A DNA stretch of 64,000 nucleotides. Origin: Pinibacter aurantiacus. Lineage in GTDB: Bacteria > Bacteroidota > Bacteroidia > Chitinophagales > Chitinophagaceae. The DNA lies in NCBI RefSeq assembly GCF_019130065.1, contig NZ_JAHSPG010000013.1:124001-188000 (forward strand), written 5' to 3'. The notes beneath the pieces were generated by a model. That model did not search any database, had not been told where the DNA came from, and saw nothing but the letters and a program-made list of their open reading frames with translations. This document shows positions 20,133 to 28,486 of the stretch, one piece after another (position 1 is the first letter of the stretch; every line of letters begins with the position of its first letter). The translations under genes and the position numbers were made by a program.

Positions 20133-20859
20133 GATATGGCAGCAGTTTTTAGATCAGCTTAAAAATAGAATTGCCGTCAGCAGGCAGATCGCTCAATTGT
20201 TGAAGAAAAGGGAATAAATGTTCTGGACGTGAACATTTGTCGTTTTTTATGTACCGAATGTCCGGAGTGCTAAAATTGCATTTTCAACAGGCAACTTTGT
20301 CACTACCGAAAAGCAGGTCGCATTGCCAATATCAGAGATTGAACCTTATTGACCCGATAACGGCGCATATCTACCCTTTTACGGTAGACAAGAACCCGCT
20401 CAAAACAAAACGCTCCATTCAATATCGTGTAGCCTTAACTAAACAATACTGAATTGAGCATTTTTGACTTTACGGACAAAAGACCGCTTAGCGTTATTTA
20501 GATTGTATTTTTTTGCTATACAACTCGTCATTGCAACTTCCTCCACAGCAGCCTCCAATTTCAGCTGGCCTTTCACTCCAAGCTCATTCCACTTTAATGT
20601 TATCAAAACTAACTACTGTAGAGTTTTGCATTCCCGAGCAAACAGCAATACCGGCGAGGCAGTCACCAATTTTTAATTTACAATTTCCCCCGGAGGACCA
20701 TGTTAGTCCGTCAGTTCAGGAACAATGCGTACGGTCAGAGACATATTTGTAACTGGCCCTCGAACGAATGGCATCAGTAATGTCTAAGGGACAAAACTTT
20801 AAAATGAACAAAACTTATCAATAGAACAAGAAAATAGTGAACTCAATTTTATTACTATT
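20133..20859. other. Intergenic region with the junction between the glycan locus and the mobile element
   Basis: These 727 bases separate the last carbohydrate gene from the first genes of the mobilisation region. The part next to 20132 should hold the promoter of the GH43-susC-susD operon. A decayed minus-strand gene end lies at 20584-20715 (listed separately). No intact gene and no integrase attachment site could be recognised. Confidence 0.45.
20584..20715 (-). pseudogene. C-terminal remnant of a secreted beta-sandwich domain (DUF1349/LamG-like)
   Basis: A 43-codon open stretch ends at a TGA at 20584. It reads like the end of a DUF1349- or LamG-type domain: LKIGDCLAGIAVCSG followed by STVVSFDNIKVE and the stop. 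In complete proteins the equivalent GLAVxSH...ATFDN motif closes the domain. An in-frame stop at 20716-20718 cuts it off, and the upstream part is not recoverable in one frame. It probably belonged to a carbohydrate-active enzyme of the neighbouring locus. The call rests on motif memory only. Confidence 0.4.
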
Positions 20860-21105
20860 TTAACGAAGAGGCAGTTGTTGCAAAGATCGAACGATCGCCT
20901 CGAGTAGGATTGTATTATTTCTATCAGGCGTTCTTATTGGATTACTTATTGTGTGAAAATATCCATGTTCGTCTCTTTCAAAAACAATTTCTTCGCCTGC
21001 TACCACTATATAAAATTTATAATCGTAACCAAACGTTACAAGACGGCCTTTAAAGTTTTGTTCCTGTCCCTCACAGTTCACCGGTAATTCAAAATAATGT
21101 TCCAT
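20860..21105 (-). CDS. Small conserved hypothetical protein
   Basis: This is an 81-residue acidic protein without signal peptide or membrane segment. ATG at 21105 (MEHYFELPVNCEGQEQNFKG) is preferred over the in-frame GTG six bases upstream. The sequence has alternating strands (RLVTFGYDYKFYIVVAGEEI, VFERDEHGYFHTI) and a C-terminal helix (LLEAIVRSLQQL). I recall similar small proteins of unknown function in sphingobacteria and chitinophagas, but cannot name a family. It stands alone between the decayed region and the mob genes. Confidence 0.6.
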   Translation of the reverse strand: MEHYFELPVNCEGQEQNFKGRLVTFGYDYKFYIVVAGEEIVFERDEHGYFHTISNPIRTPDRNNTILLEAIVRSLQQLPLR

Positions 21106-21253
21106 TGACACGAAAATAAGGAAAGAAATAAAACTTAAAAATCAGCCATGTGATAAGATACCTTAAGTGATTGAAGGACAAGTGCCATTCAGGATCAAAG
21201 AGGTTTCACTGCATCTACCTCTAGAACCAAAGCATCCAGGTCCTTCCTAGATA

Positions 21254-23215
21254 TTACCGAACAACTAAAAACTCTTTTGCCGGATCATTTAAAATATCAT
21301 TCATCAACTCCTCTACCAGTTGTTTTATATCAAGTTGAATTAGCTCAAAACATACAGTCAATTCTTTTTGAGAAATACCGGCTGTTTGAAATGGAGAGGA
21401 TTGCTTTTGTCGGTGCTCATTGATCCTTCCAATTTTCGCATGAAACGCCTTCAAAACAATTGGTTGATCAGGATTATCCGCTACCATCCCTACAAATTCA
21501 CCGGATGATAAATTGGCAATGGTGCTGACCGGTACCACCGATTCCAATTGCCTTGATTTTGAAATGGAGCTGTCATTGCTATTCACCGAAATACTTTCTC
21601 TTTCCTGCAATGTCTTCCCTATCATTTCTGAAACCGCTTTAGCCAGCTCACCACGTGTTTGGCCAACAATAATATTTCCACAAATATTTGTGATCACTTC
21701 TGCCCATTCCCTGCCATAATGCAGTTTCAATTGACTGGCATCCTGGATGGCAATGGTAGTGGCTATTTTGTTAGACCTTCCGGTGGCAATAAGGTTGTCA
21801 AAATTGAGCAAGATGATGGTAGGGAATTCATCAATGATCACGTTCATTTTTAGTTGATCTTTTTTATTTACCATTTTGGACATGCGTGTTACATATAAGG
21901 AAAGCACGGGACCATACACCTCCTGTTTTTGAGGATTATTGGCAAGGGTAACAATTTTAGGTGCAGCGGGATTATTTATATCGAGTGTAAAATCATTGCC
22001 GGACAAAACGTAATACAGGGACGGTGACGCCAACCTTGCCAGCGAAATTTTTGCTGCGTCCAGCTGCCCTTCCAATTGCTCAAATGATTTGGTCTCAAAG
22101 GCGCTGATAAAAGGATTGATGAGTGCGCTTATTTCAGGTTCCGTTCGAAGAATGGTCAGTAATTGTTTTACTTCCGTTTGCATGAGTTCAATTACATGCG
22201 GCAATGTACAATAAACCCCATCCTGGTATTTGCGTAGGAACCAGATAAGTGCGGTAACAAAATTGATGGGTGATTCCACGAAAAACTCTCCCTGCTTTTT
22301 TAGCCAGGAACGGTTTAGTCCCAACATCAATACCCTGGCCGCATCGATGGCATCCGTAATATCTTTCATGCCGGCAGGATCAAGCGGATTACAACGGTAT
22401 TGTGGCTGATCAAAATTAATGGTGTAGAAAGCCGCGTTTGCAGGATAAATATGTTTGTACCTGCAGAACCAATCGTGGGCCACCCGGGTAAGATCATCAA
22501 ATTTAAAATCATAAATGAACAGGCAGAATCCCTTTTTGATGTGCTGTTCAATTATTTGCTCAATGATGAAATAAGATTTACCGGCACCGGGACTTCCGAC
22601 GATCAACAACCCTCGCATGGGATTGATGATATTGATCCAGGATGCCCTCGTTTCTCCTTTCCATTTGTAATGGGCACGGAGATTTATAGAATGATCATTG
22701 GCCAGTAGCCTTTCTTCCTGGGGGAATGTTTCCTGTGCCGTATTAAAAGTATCCGTATTCAATTTCACTTTGATGATGCGCGCAATGCCCGCGCTACCAG
22801 TTATAACCAATAAGAAGCCGCTGAATACCGCAGTTGTATAAGCCATTACGATCTGCAAAGCTGTAGATTCGTGAAGATAAAAAAGCAGTCCGCTCGCAAA
22901 GTATATTAACAATCCCATTAGAAGATATATCAACGAGGAGCCAAGATCATAGCGCTCTTCTTTTTTGCCTTTTACGCCAAGAACTGACAATAACAAAAAG
23001 CCAAGTGCGACCGTTTTTGAAAGGGTGAAACTGTTCATCCATTTGATGTGACCAATGTTTTGTAACAGATGGTCGGAGAAAACACTCACCCAGCCTATCT
23101 GTTTAAATCCTGCATACCCAAAATAATAGCAATGGATCAGCAGGATCACTATACTGATCATCCTGGTAAGATCAATAACCTTTTTCAAACCCTGCTCATT
23201 CTCCCCGGTACGCAT
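21254..23215 (-). CDS. mobC: MobC/VirD4-type (TraG-like) conjugal coupling ATPase
   Basis: This 653-residue coupling protein brings the relaxase-DNA complex to the mating channel. Four hydrophobic segments in the first 145 residues form the membrane anchor (SIVILLIHCYYFGYAGF; LGFLLLSVLG; LIYLLMGLLIYFASGLLFYL; VFSGFLLVITGSAGIA). The Walker A motif GSPGAGKSY is near residue 210, in the usual GLLIVGSPGAGKS context, and a Walker B-like MNVIIDEFPTI follows. The TraG/VirD4 C-terminal recognition region contains SNKIATTIAIQDASQL and NIIVGQTRGELAKAVSEMIG. It is third in a mobA-mobB-mobC run as in Bacteroides conjugative transposons, 11 bp after the relaxase gene. It is distinct from the VirB4-like TraG at 49332. 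Confidence 0.93.
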   Translation of the reverse strand: MRTGENEQGLKKVIDLTRMISIVILLIHCYYFGYAGFKQIGWVSVFSDHLLQNIGHIKWMNSFTLSKTVALGFLLLSVLGVKGKKEERYDLGSSLIYLLMGLLIYFASGLLFYLHESTALQIVMAYTTAVFSGFLLVITGSAGIARIIKVKLNTDTFNTAQETFPQEERLLANDHSINLRAHYKWKGETRASWINIINPMRGLLIVGSPGAGKSYFIIEQIIEQHIKKGFCLFIYDFKFDDLTRVAHDWFCRYKHIYPANAAFYTINFDQPQYRCNPLDPAGMKDITDAIDAARVLMLGLNRSWLKKQGEFFVESPINFVTALIWFLRKYQDGVYCTLPHVIELMQTEVKQLLTILRTEPEISALINPFISAFETKSFEQLEGQLDAAKISLARLASPSLYYVLSGNDFTLDINNPAAPKIVTLANNPQKQEVYGPVLSLYVTRMSKMVNKKDQLKMNVIIDEFPTIILLNFDNLIATGRSNKIATTIAIQDASQLKLHYGREWAEVITNICGNIIVGQTRGELAKAVSEMIGKTLQERESISVNSNDSSISKSRQLESVVPVSTIANLSSGEFVGMVADNPDQPIVLKAFHAKIGRINEHRQKQSSPFQTAGISQKELTVCFELIQLDIKQLVEELMNDILNDPAKEFLVVR

Positions 23216-23226
23216 AATATTTCAAT

Positions 23227-24501
23227 TTAAGAGTGACGTAATTTTTTCTTTTTCCTGCGAGCTTCTTCCGACTTTAATTCCGCAGCCAGTCCTAACTCCT
23301 GCTCAATGGTCAACAACGCGTTGGTGATTTCTTTCAAACTTATAGCAACTGCCTGCTCTTTTATTTCGCCCTGGATGGCCGTTGCATTTGGATTTATTTT
23401 TTCATTTGCATGTTTTAATTGAGGAGCGTCTTCGGAATGCAAGTGCGCAAACGGATCACATCGTTCCTGTACCTGTTTGGCGCTATAGGCTTTGCCTAGG
23501 TCACTGCCATTAAAAACACATTTCGTATGGTGGTCAACGTAAGTGATGCCATATATCATTCCTGATTCATTTTGACGAAGGATGATATGGATGCCTCCTT
23601 TTTGCAAGGTTTGCATGAGGTCATCCATTGAATGAGTCCGGTTGGTTTTAAAATAAAGATCGATCGCATTTTTAACACGCACTTGATGCCCCTGTTTTGA
23701 CTGTTGATTCTCCACGAAGCGATGCTCTAAATAATCAAGCGTGGGTTTATTATAGATCTGGCTGGCTTTTATAGGAATACCCGCGTATTCTCCTTTGTTA
23801 GTTAATACCCGGTACAGCAAGCCTCGGTTATCAAACAGCCTGGAATGCTCGGCTCCTCTATCAGCTTTGATATTGTATAATTTCAACACGGCGTTAAGTT
23901 CAGGTAGAGAAGCATATTTGTACACCGGCAAGACCGCATCCAATACGCTGGTGATTGCCCTGCGTGTATCTGATTTTCCATACTGCACTTTCTGCACATT
24001 AACCGGCTTGATCATCTCCGCCTGCTTTTGTTTGGATTGTGCTTTTACGAGTCCAAAATCCCGTTCGATCTGCAACCTTGCTTTCTCTGACTGGTTGCGA
24101 CCGATGTTCTGCATTTTTATGCGTGTTCCGTCCCATTGAATATTCGTGGTCACGATGTGAATATGCGGGTGTCCGGCATCATGATGTTGGTACACGAGAT
24201 AAGGCTGATTACCAAATCCTATTTGCTGCATATAGCTGTCAGCTATCTTCTGTAATTGCGGGACCAATATTTTTTCCGACGGATCAAAATTCAGGGAGAT
24301 ATGTACCCCGTTTAATTTAGTTCTTTCATTTAGGGCCATAAGCTTTTCGAGGGTGCGTAGCTTATCTGTAAATCCAAGATGTTCAGTGGTCTTTGCAAAG
24401 TTGCTACTATGGATCAGTAGTGCTGTTCCTTGCTTCAATTTGTTTTCATTGTAATGAATCGCATTTGTTACACCTGCGGCGGTTTTAATTACTGCAACCA
24501 T
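23227..24501 (-). CDS. mobB: MobB relaxase (mobilisation nuclease)
   Basis: This 424-residue relaxase should nick oriT and stay covalently bound to the 5' end. The relaxase domain covers roughly residues 1-250. The metal-binding histidines are visible in YQHHDAGHPHIHIVTTNI (H111, H113 and H115, following H106/H107). The likely nucleophile is Y17 in NAIHYNENKLK, matching the YNExK pattern of Bacteroidota relaxases. The C-terminal part is charged and less conserved, ending EEARRKKKKLRHS. It overlaps the mobA gene by 13 bp and precedes mobC by 11 bp. No helicase or primase domain is fused to it. Confidence 0.93.
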   Translation of the reverse strand: MVAVIKTAAGVTNAIHYNENKLKQGTALLIHSSNFAKTTEHLGFTDKLRTLEKLMALNERTKLNGVHISLNFDPSEKILVPQLQKIADSYMQQIGFGNQPYLVYQHHDAGHPHIHIVTTNIQWDGTRIKMQNIGRNQSEKARLQIERDFGLVKAQSKQKQAEMIKPVNVQKVQYGKSDTRRAITSVLDAVLPVYKYASLPELNAVLKLYNIKADRGAEHSRLFDNRGLLYRVLTNKGEYAGIPIKASQIYNKPTLDYLEHRFVENQQSKQGHQVRVKNAIDLYFKTNRTHSMDDLMQTLQKGGIHIILRQNESGMIYGITYVDHHTKCVFNGSDLGKAYSAKQVQERCDPFAHLHSEDAPQLKHANEKINPNATAIQGEIKEQAVAISLKEITNALLTIEQELGLAAELKSEEARRKKKKLRHS

Positions 24502-24878
24502 TGATCACTGATTTGGGCAATTTTTGAATTGATTTCGTTCGTTTTTTTGATCAGCAATTGAAAGGCGGCTTCGTGTTCATTCAACCAATAAAAAATCTCT
24601 TTTATTTCAGACAATGTGTGCAATCTTTTCACTACTTGGTTATAATTATTTCCAATAGCATTGAGCTCTTTTCGAAGAACAATCATCTCCCGCATAAACT
24701 CATCCAAAGATTGATTTCTTGTATAGACAGCAACCGGTTTATCCAGTAATTTTTTCCGCAGAAATTCGCTCCATTTTCTATAGACAGATTGCGAAAATTT
24801 TTCTGTCACCAGCTTGTATTCTTTCTCCGTCAATCTTACCTGCAAGAACTTTGTACGGTTATCATTATTATCATTCAT
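24489..24878 (-). CDS. mobA: MobA-like relaxosome accessory protein (MobC family)
   Basis: This is a 129-residue basic protein. The N-terminal part (RTKFLQVRLTEKEYKLVTEKF) resembles a ribbon-helix-helix DNA-binding start. The middle (MREMIVLRKELNAIGNNYNQ, VVKRLHTL) carries the LRKELNAIGNNxNQ signature of the mobilisation-protein MobC family. The naming overlaps: Bacteroides elements call this gene mobA. It should bind oriT and help the relaxase. It lies directly downstream of the hairpin-rich region at 24934-25020 and overlaps the relaxase gene by 13 bp, so the two are translationally coupled. Confidence 0.88.
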   Translation of the reverse strand: MNDNNDNRTKFLQVRLTEKEYKLVTEKFSQSVYRKWSEFLRKKLLDKPVAVYTRNQSLDEFMREMIVLRKELNAIGNNYNQVVKRLHTLSEIKEIFYWLNEHEAAFQLLIKKTNEINSKIAQISDQWLQ

Positions 24879-24933
24879 CGCCTTTCATTTTCACAGTTAC
24901 AAATAAAAAATGCTTCTATAAAATCATCCAATA

Positions 24934-25020
24934 ACCCGCAACGACTCCGGAGTAAAAGCGGGTAAAATCGCCCGTTGTCATACAACGGGACATTTTACAG
25001 GGTGCGGAGCAGCAGGCTCC
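24934..25020. other. Candidate origin of transfer (oriT), clustered inverted repeats
   Basis: Four inverted repeats lie within 87 bp, starting about 55 bp upstream of mobA. They are ACCCGC/GCGGGT (24934-24939 and 24958-24963), the perfect palindrome ACTCCGGAGT (24944-24953), a long stem GTAAAAT/ATTTTAC (24962-24968 and 24992-24998) continued by CCCGTTGT/ACAACGGG around a CAT loop (24971-24989), and GGAGC/GCTCC (25006-25020). Position next to mobA and relaxase genes plus nested hairpins is typical of oriT. I cannot assign the nick site. Confidence 0.6.
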
Positions 25021-25067
25021 CTCAGCAAATTCTTTTGTTCAGCCACTCCTCGATCTTCTTCCATCAA

Positions 25068-25366
25068 TTAGATCTGTACGAGTGCCTGCCAATTGTTCAG
25101 ATCATCGTCCTCCCACACCAAAAATGTATTCTTGTCCGTTAATAACATTTTCTGAGAAGTAAAAAGACATGCTATCCATGCTAAAAAATAGCCACTCAAA
25201 AACCATTTGTATAGCTCATCAATAAAGACCCGTTGCTAAATTAAAAGTAGCCGGGGAAATAAATAATACCTGTCGGAATTGCCAACAGGCCAATCACGGT
25301 ATTTAAAAACAGTAGCTGCTAATTTTAAAGTGTCAAAATTTTATGTCAATTAAAAAATAAAACACC
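25068..25366. other. Region between candidate oriT and the 95-codon gene
   Basis: No supported gene. On the minus strand an open stretch of about 56 codons ends at a TAA at 25068 (VFIDELYKWFLSGYFLAWIA, later LVWEDDDLNNWQALVQI). It has a protein-like composition but no upstream ATG before a stop, only an internal one giving 26 codons. It may be a gene remnant. Confidence 0.3.
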
Positions 25367-25654
25367 ATGTTATCAGACAAAGAAATTACCAGCATTTATC
25401 AAACGATCATTAGTTCACCTGGGATGCAGGACCATGTAAAACTTTCCTTCAACATGACCCGAAAAAATGTGTTGTTACTGGTTAAATTACTAGAACAAGG
25501 ACAACAGTTAAAGGAAGGGGAAACAAGCAGTCTTTTACAAGCGTTGCAAAAAGATGGACAGACCGATCTTTCCGGTATTATTCATGAAATGCTGGACAAG
25601 GCAGGGCTAACTGATATGTATCAAAATCTTCAATCCTTACAGTCCAAAAATTAA
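25367..25654 (+). CDS. Small helical hypothetical protein of the mobile element
   Basis: This 95-residue protein has no signal peptide. It appears all-helical: MLSDKEITSIYQTIISSP, then NMTRKNVLLLVKLLEQGQQL, then a polar C-terminal half. I do not recognise a family. It stands alone on the plus strand, divergent to the mob genes and convergent with the RadC-like gene. Coding is supported by the clean ATG, normal codon use and the complete frame in an otherwise stop-rich region. Confidence 0.6.
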   Translation: MLSDKEITSIYQTIISSPGMQDHVKLSFNMTRKNVLLLVKLLEQGQQLKEGETSSLLQALQKDGQTDLSGIIHEMLDKAGLTDMYQNLQSLQSKN

Positions 25655-25714
25655 AGAGCGCTTATCTGAAATTGATCCGGATTGTTGCTTCGCGATGCAT
25701 AAAAAAAGGGTTGT

Positions 25715-26185
25715 TTACAACAAACCCTCATCAGCAAATGAACAATAGCTTTCTGCCGTAATGATCAAATGATCCAGCAGCTTGATATCGAGCAAACGGC
25801 CCGCTTCCTTCAAGCGACCAGTTAGGACTTCATCCGCCTTACTTATTTTTAAGGAACCGGATGGGTGATTATGAGCAATCACTAGAGAACAAGCGCAGGC
25901 TTTGAGCGCAGCGCAGAAAACGATCTTTGGATCGACCACTGTGGCTGTCACGCCACCGGATGAAAGATGATATACACCCAGCACCCGACCCGATTGGTTC
26001 AGGAAGAGCACTTTAAAATGCTCAGTGAGTTCAATGGTATTCATATCCCAAATGGACATGAGTAATACATGGGCATCTTTAGAGGTATGAATGGAGGGTC
26101 GTTCAGATGCTTTGATTTTTGATTTGTACACGAGTTCAACTTCTGTGACCTTCATCCAGTCTGATGAGCTGATTAGCTTTTCCAT
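25715..26185 (-). CDS. RadC-like JAB-domain protein of the mobile element
   Basis: This 156-residue JAB/MPN-domain protein is of the short RadC type common on Bacteroidota plasmids and conjugative elements. The metal-binding signature is complete: E near residue 55 (ELTEHFKVLFLN), HNHPSG at 105-110 with H105 and H107, and D118 in the following KADEV. The N-terminal helix-hairpin-helix part of chromosomal RadC is absent, leaving about 40 lead residues (VELVYKSKIKASERP). Despite the name, the family's role is not established; a JAMM-type peptidase fold is predicted. It lies next to the decayed DUF932-like gene, a pairing I recall as usual in such elements. Confidence 0.88.
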   Translation of the reverse strand: MEKLISSSDWMKVTEVELVYKSKIKASERPSIHTSKDAHVLLMSIWDMNTIELTEHFKVLFLNQSGRVLGVYHLSSGGVTATVVDPKIVFCAALKACACSLVIAHNHPSGSLKISKADEVLTGRLKEAGRLLDIKLLDHLIITAESYCSFADEGLL

Positions 26186-26520
26186 AATTCATGATTTTAA
26201 AGTGAAAAAAAATTATGGAAGCCTCACCGGCTGGAGCCGGAACGGCGCAAGGAGGAACGGAATAAAGGAAAGCCTTGTGCGAAAGCCATTGCTTTTATGC
26301 CGTAGTTCCTTGCAAGCCTTTCCCAGGCAAAGCCGAAATTTTGGAATAATTGATGCATCACTTCTTTTCAAAAAAAAAGATCCAACCAACGGTTACCATC
26401 TGGCACCAGCTTTTTCTTTTGCCAGGCTTTTCTTTTGGCGTTTGAAAAGAAAAGCGACCAACATAAAAAAAGTCATACTGCCTGGCGGCTGCATAACTTT
26501 ATCAGAAGAAATGGTTCAGA
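26186..26520. other. Non-coding stretch upstream of the RadC-like gene
   Basis: No gene is supported. The bases near 26190-26250 should carry the promoter of the minus-strand RadC-like gene. A plus-strand open frame crossing the region has an unconvincing composition and overlaps that gene antisense. Confidence 0.4.
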
Positions 26521-26715
26521 TCAATTCAGGTACAAAGCAGATTTACCGTGTTGCATAAATGCTGCGCACAGGTCAAAAGCTCTCTGCGCTCTTTGTTGGG
26601 CAACGCCGCCGAATAGAATGGATTTGAGTTTGGTTTCCTCATTTTTAAATGATTTGACATTTTGAAAATAGCCCGTGATGGCGTTGTATGCACCGAATGC
26701 AAAAAAATACTTTCC
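26521..26715 (-). pseudogene. C-terminal remnant of a DUF932-type element protein
   Basis: The minus-strand frame ending at 26521 contains YNAITGYFQNVKSFKNEETK followed by LKSILFGGVAQQRAQRAFDL and CAAF. This pattern (AVTGYFQNV, then AQxAFDLC near the stop) is how I remember the end of DUF932-family proteins of Bacteroidota plasmids and conjugative elements. Upstream of about 26715 the frame turns into unrelated hydrophobic and basic residues, and other frames carry no clear continuation. At most 60 of the roughly 250-350 family residues remain. Together with RadC this suggests a trimmed accessory region. Confidence 0.5.
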
Positions 26716-27062
26716 CTGGAAAATGGACAGTACAATACAACAGCCAATCATTATTTGAAACGGACGCATTTTTTTTGTGCAAACCGTGGCCAGCAGAAGG
26801 TTTACCGTAGGCGCAGACTTTCGTACGCCGGACCGGAACAATAACTTTGCGAAGAGGTAACGAATACTTCAAAATGTCCGTCTCCTGATTGTCCATCATT
26901 TAATTCCCAAGACGCCCTACAAAAGAAGACACCAAAAAAGAATAACGCTTACGTAATAGTAAAAGTTATTATGCTGTCATTCATACACTCAAAGCCAAAT
27001 TAACGGAATCATTTGACAATCCACTTGAATAAACGCGAACACATAATTTCTATTTTCACACC
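26716..27062. other. Decayed stretch before the dehydrogenase gene
   Basis: No intact gene. The part next to the DUF932-like remnant may hold more of that gene but is not alignable by eye. The last 100 bases are AT-rich and should carry the promoter of the dehydrogenase gene at 27063; no consensus promoter could be fixed. Confidence 0.4.
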
Positions 27063-28076
27063 ATGAAAACATTAGTTTGTGTTACTCCTGGAACATTTGA
27101 ATATGCAACAGCAGCAATGCCTGAGGTAAAAGAGGGATATTCGCTGCTACGGATCAAAAGAATTGGTATCTGCGGTACTGATCTGCATGCATTTGAGGGC
27201 ACACAGCCTTTTTTTTCCTATCCAAGAATACTGGGGCACGAGCTGGGCGCTGAGTATATCAGTGGCGATGCAGCAGGATTTCAGACCGGTGAAGCCGTAA
27301 CGTTCATTCCATATTTCAATTGTAGCAAATGTATCGCCTGCAGAATGGGCAAGCCCAATTGCTGTGCTGCGATCAATGTTTGCGGAGTGCATGTGGACGG
27401 GGGCATGCGGGAATATTTGCTTGTTCCCTCAGAATCATTGCTCCATGGCGAAGGTTTAAATTTCGACGAGTTGGCATTGGTGGAACCATTGGCTATCGGT
27501 GCACATGGAGTAAGGCGTGCTGATGTTACTCCCGGTGAATTTGTATTGGTGGTAGGAGCCGGGCCGATCGGTCTGGGCACGATGGAGTTTGCCCGAATAG
27601 CCGGAGGAAAGGTAATAGCGTTGGACATCAACGATAATCGCCTGGCGTTTTGTAAAGAGAACCTAGGCGTTGAATTTACGATCAATGGTAGGAAAGAAAA
27701 TGTAGTAGAGCGATTGAAAGAAATCACTAACGGCGATATGCCTACCGTTGTGATCGATGCTACGGGAAGTTTGAGAGCCATCAATACAGGATTTGAATAC
27801 ATGGCACATGGCGCAAGATATGTGTTGGTAGGACTTCAAAAGGGGGATCTGGCAATATCGCATCCTGAATTTCACAAACGTGAAGCCACTTTAATGGGTA
27901 GTCGAAATGCTACAAGACAAGATTTTGAACATGTAATCGATTCAATGAAAAAAGGCCTCGTAAAACCAGCAACCTACATCACGCATCGTATTTCATTTGA
28001 CGAATTAAAGGATAATTTCGCCAGTTGGCTGGACCCCGAAACCGGTGTTATAAAAGCAATGGTTGCGTTTCCATAA
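27063..28076 (+). CDS. Zinc-dependent dehydrogenase, LgoD (L-galactonate/L-gulonate 5-dehydrogenase)-like
   Basis: This 337-residue medium-chain dehydrogenase oxidises a sugar acid or polyol with NAD(P). It has the catalytic zinc site (C37 in GICGTDLHAF; H59-E60 in LGHE), a structural zinc cluster C87, C90, C93, C100/C101 (FNCSKCIACRMGKPNCC) and the Rossmann glycine motif VVGAGPIGLG near 163-172. Several stretches match what I remember of E. coli LgoD (YjjN): GTQPFFSYPRILGHE, GVHVDGGMREYL and HPEFHKREATLMGSRNAT. That suggests a sugar acid such as L-galactonate or L-gulonate, but related enzymes use L-sorbose or L-fuconate. It has no pathway partner next to it. It is part of the cargo between the mob and tra genes. 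Confidence 0.9.
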   Translation: MKTLVCVTPGTFEYATAAMPEVKEGYSLLRIKRIGICGTDLHAFEGTQPFFSYPRILGHELGAEYISGDAAGFQTGEAVTFIPYFNCSKCIACRMGKPNCCAAINVCGVHVDGGMREYLLVPSESLLHGEGLNFDELALVEPLAIGAHGVRRADVTPGEFVLVVGAGPIGLGTMEFARIAGGKVIALDINDNRLAFCKENLGVEFTINGRKENVVERLKEITNGDMPTVVIDATGSLRAINTGFEYMAHGARYVLVGLQKGDLAISHPEFHKREATLMGSRNATRQDFEHVIDSMKKGLVKPATYITHRISFDELKDNFASWLDPETGVIKAMVAFP

Positions 28077-28486
28077 GTGCTTAACGAATCCAATACAATT
28101 TATTACATAGTGCAAATAATACATTTCCTATGTAGTTCGCAGAATGCAAAGTAACCCCATTGCAAAAATCAAGATTATTTTAGATTACATTTTTAGCTGG
28201 TAGACTGAAAACGAATTGGCGCAGCTTTAATATCCATTATATTTCCAGGGATTATTTCATCTATGCTTGTGGCCAATTTTCATCGGTTCCATCATTGCCG
28301 CTTTTAAATTATCACTGCACCCCACCAAAGGCTCGCATAATTATCAATTTCTCTCTAGGTATTTTACAAAGTCAATTCGGTTGTAATAGATACTCTATTG
28401 ACGCTTTTATCTCATACACTTTTAAAAATATTTTTATTATTGTACATTCCAAGAACACTTTATCTATTGAAACTGTTTTTTAACGC
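28077..28486. other. AT-rich intergenic region upstream of the AraC regulator
   Basis: These 410 bases hold no supportable gene. The distal part must carry the promoter of the AraC-family gene at 28487. No clear terminator follows the dehydrogenase and no motif stood out. Confidence 0.4.

Noticed and set aside
21254-23215. Second VirB4-type ATPase
   Set aside because: Four N-terminal helices, the VirD4-type recognition region and position behind the relaxase identify a coupling protein.
25715-26185. Cap3-like deconjugating peptidase of the CBASS system
   Set aside because: It has a JAB site, but is 13 kb away next to mob genes, is of the RadC type, and type II-short CBASS has no Cap3.
26091-26558. 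155-codon plus-strand open frame
   Set aside because: It overlaps the RadC-like gene antisense, the product is basic and low in typical motifs, and the region is otherwise decayed.
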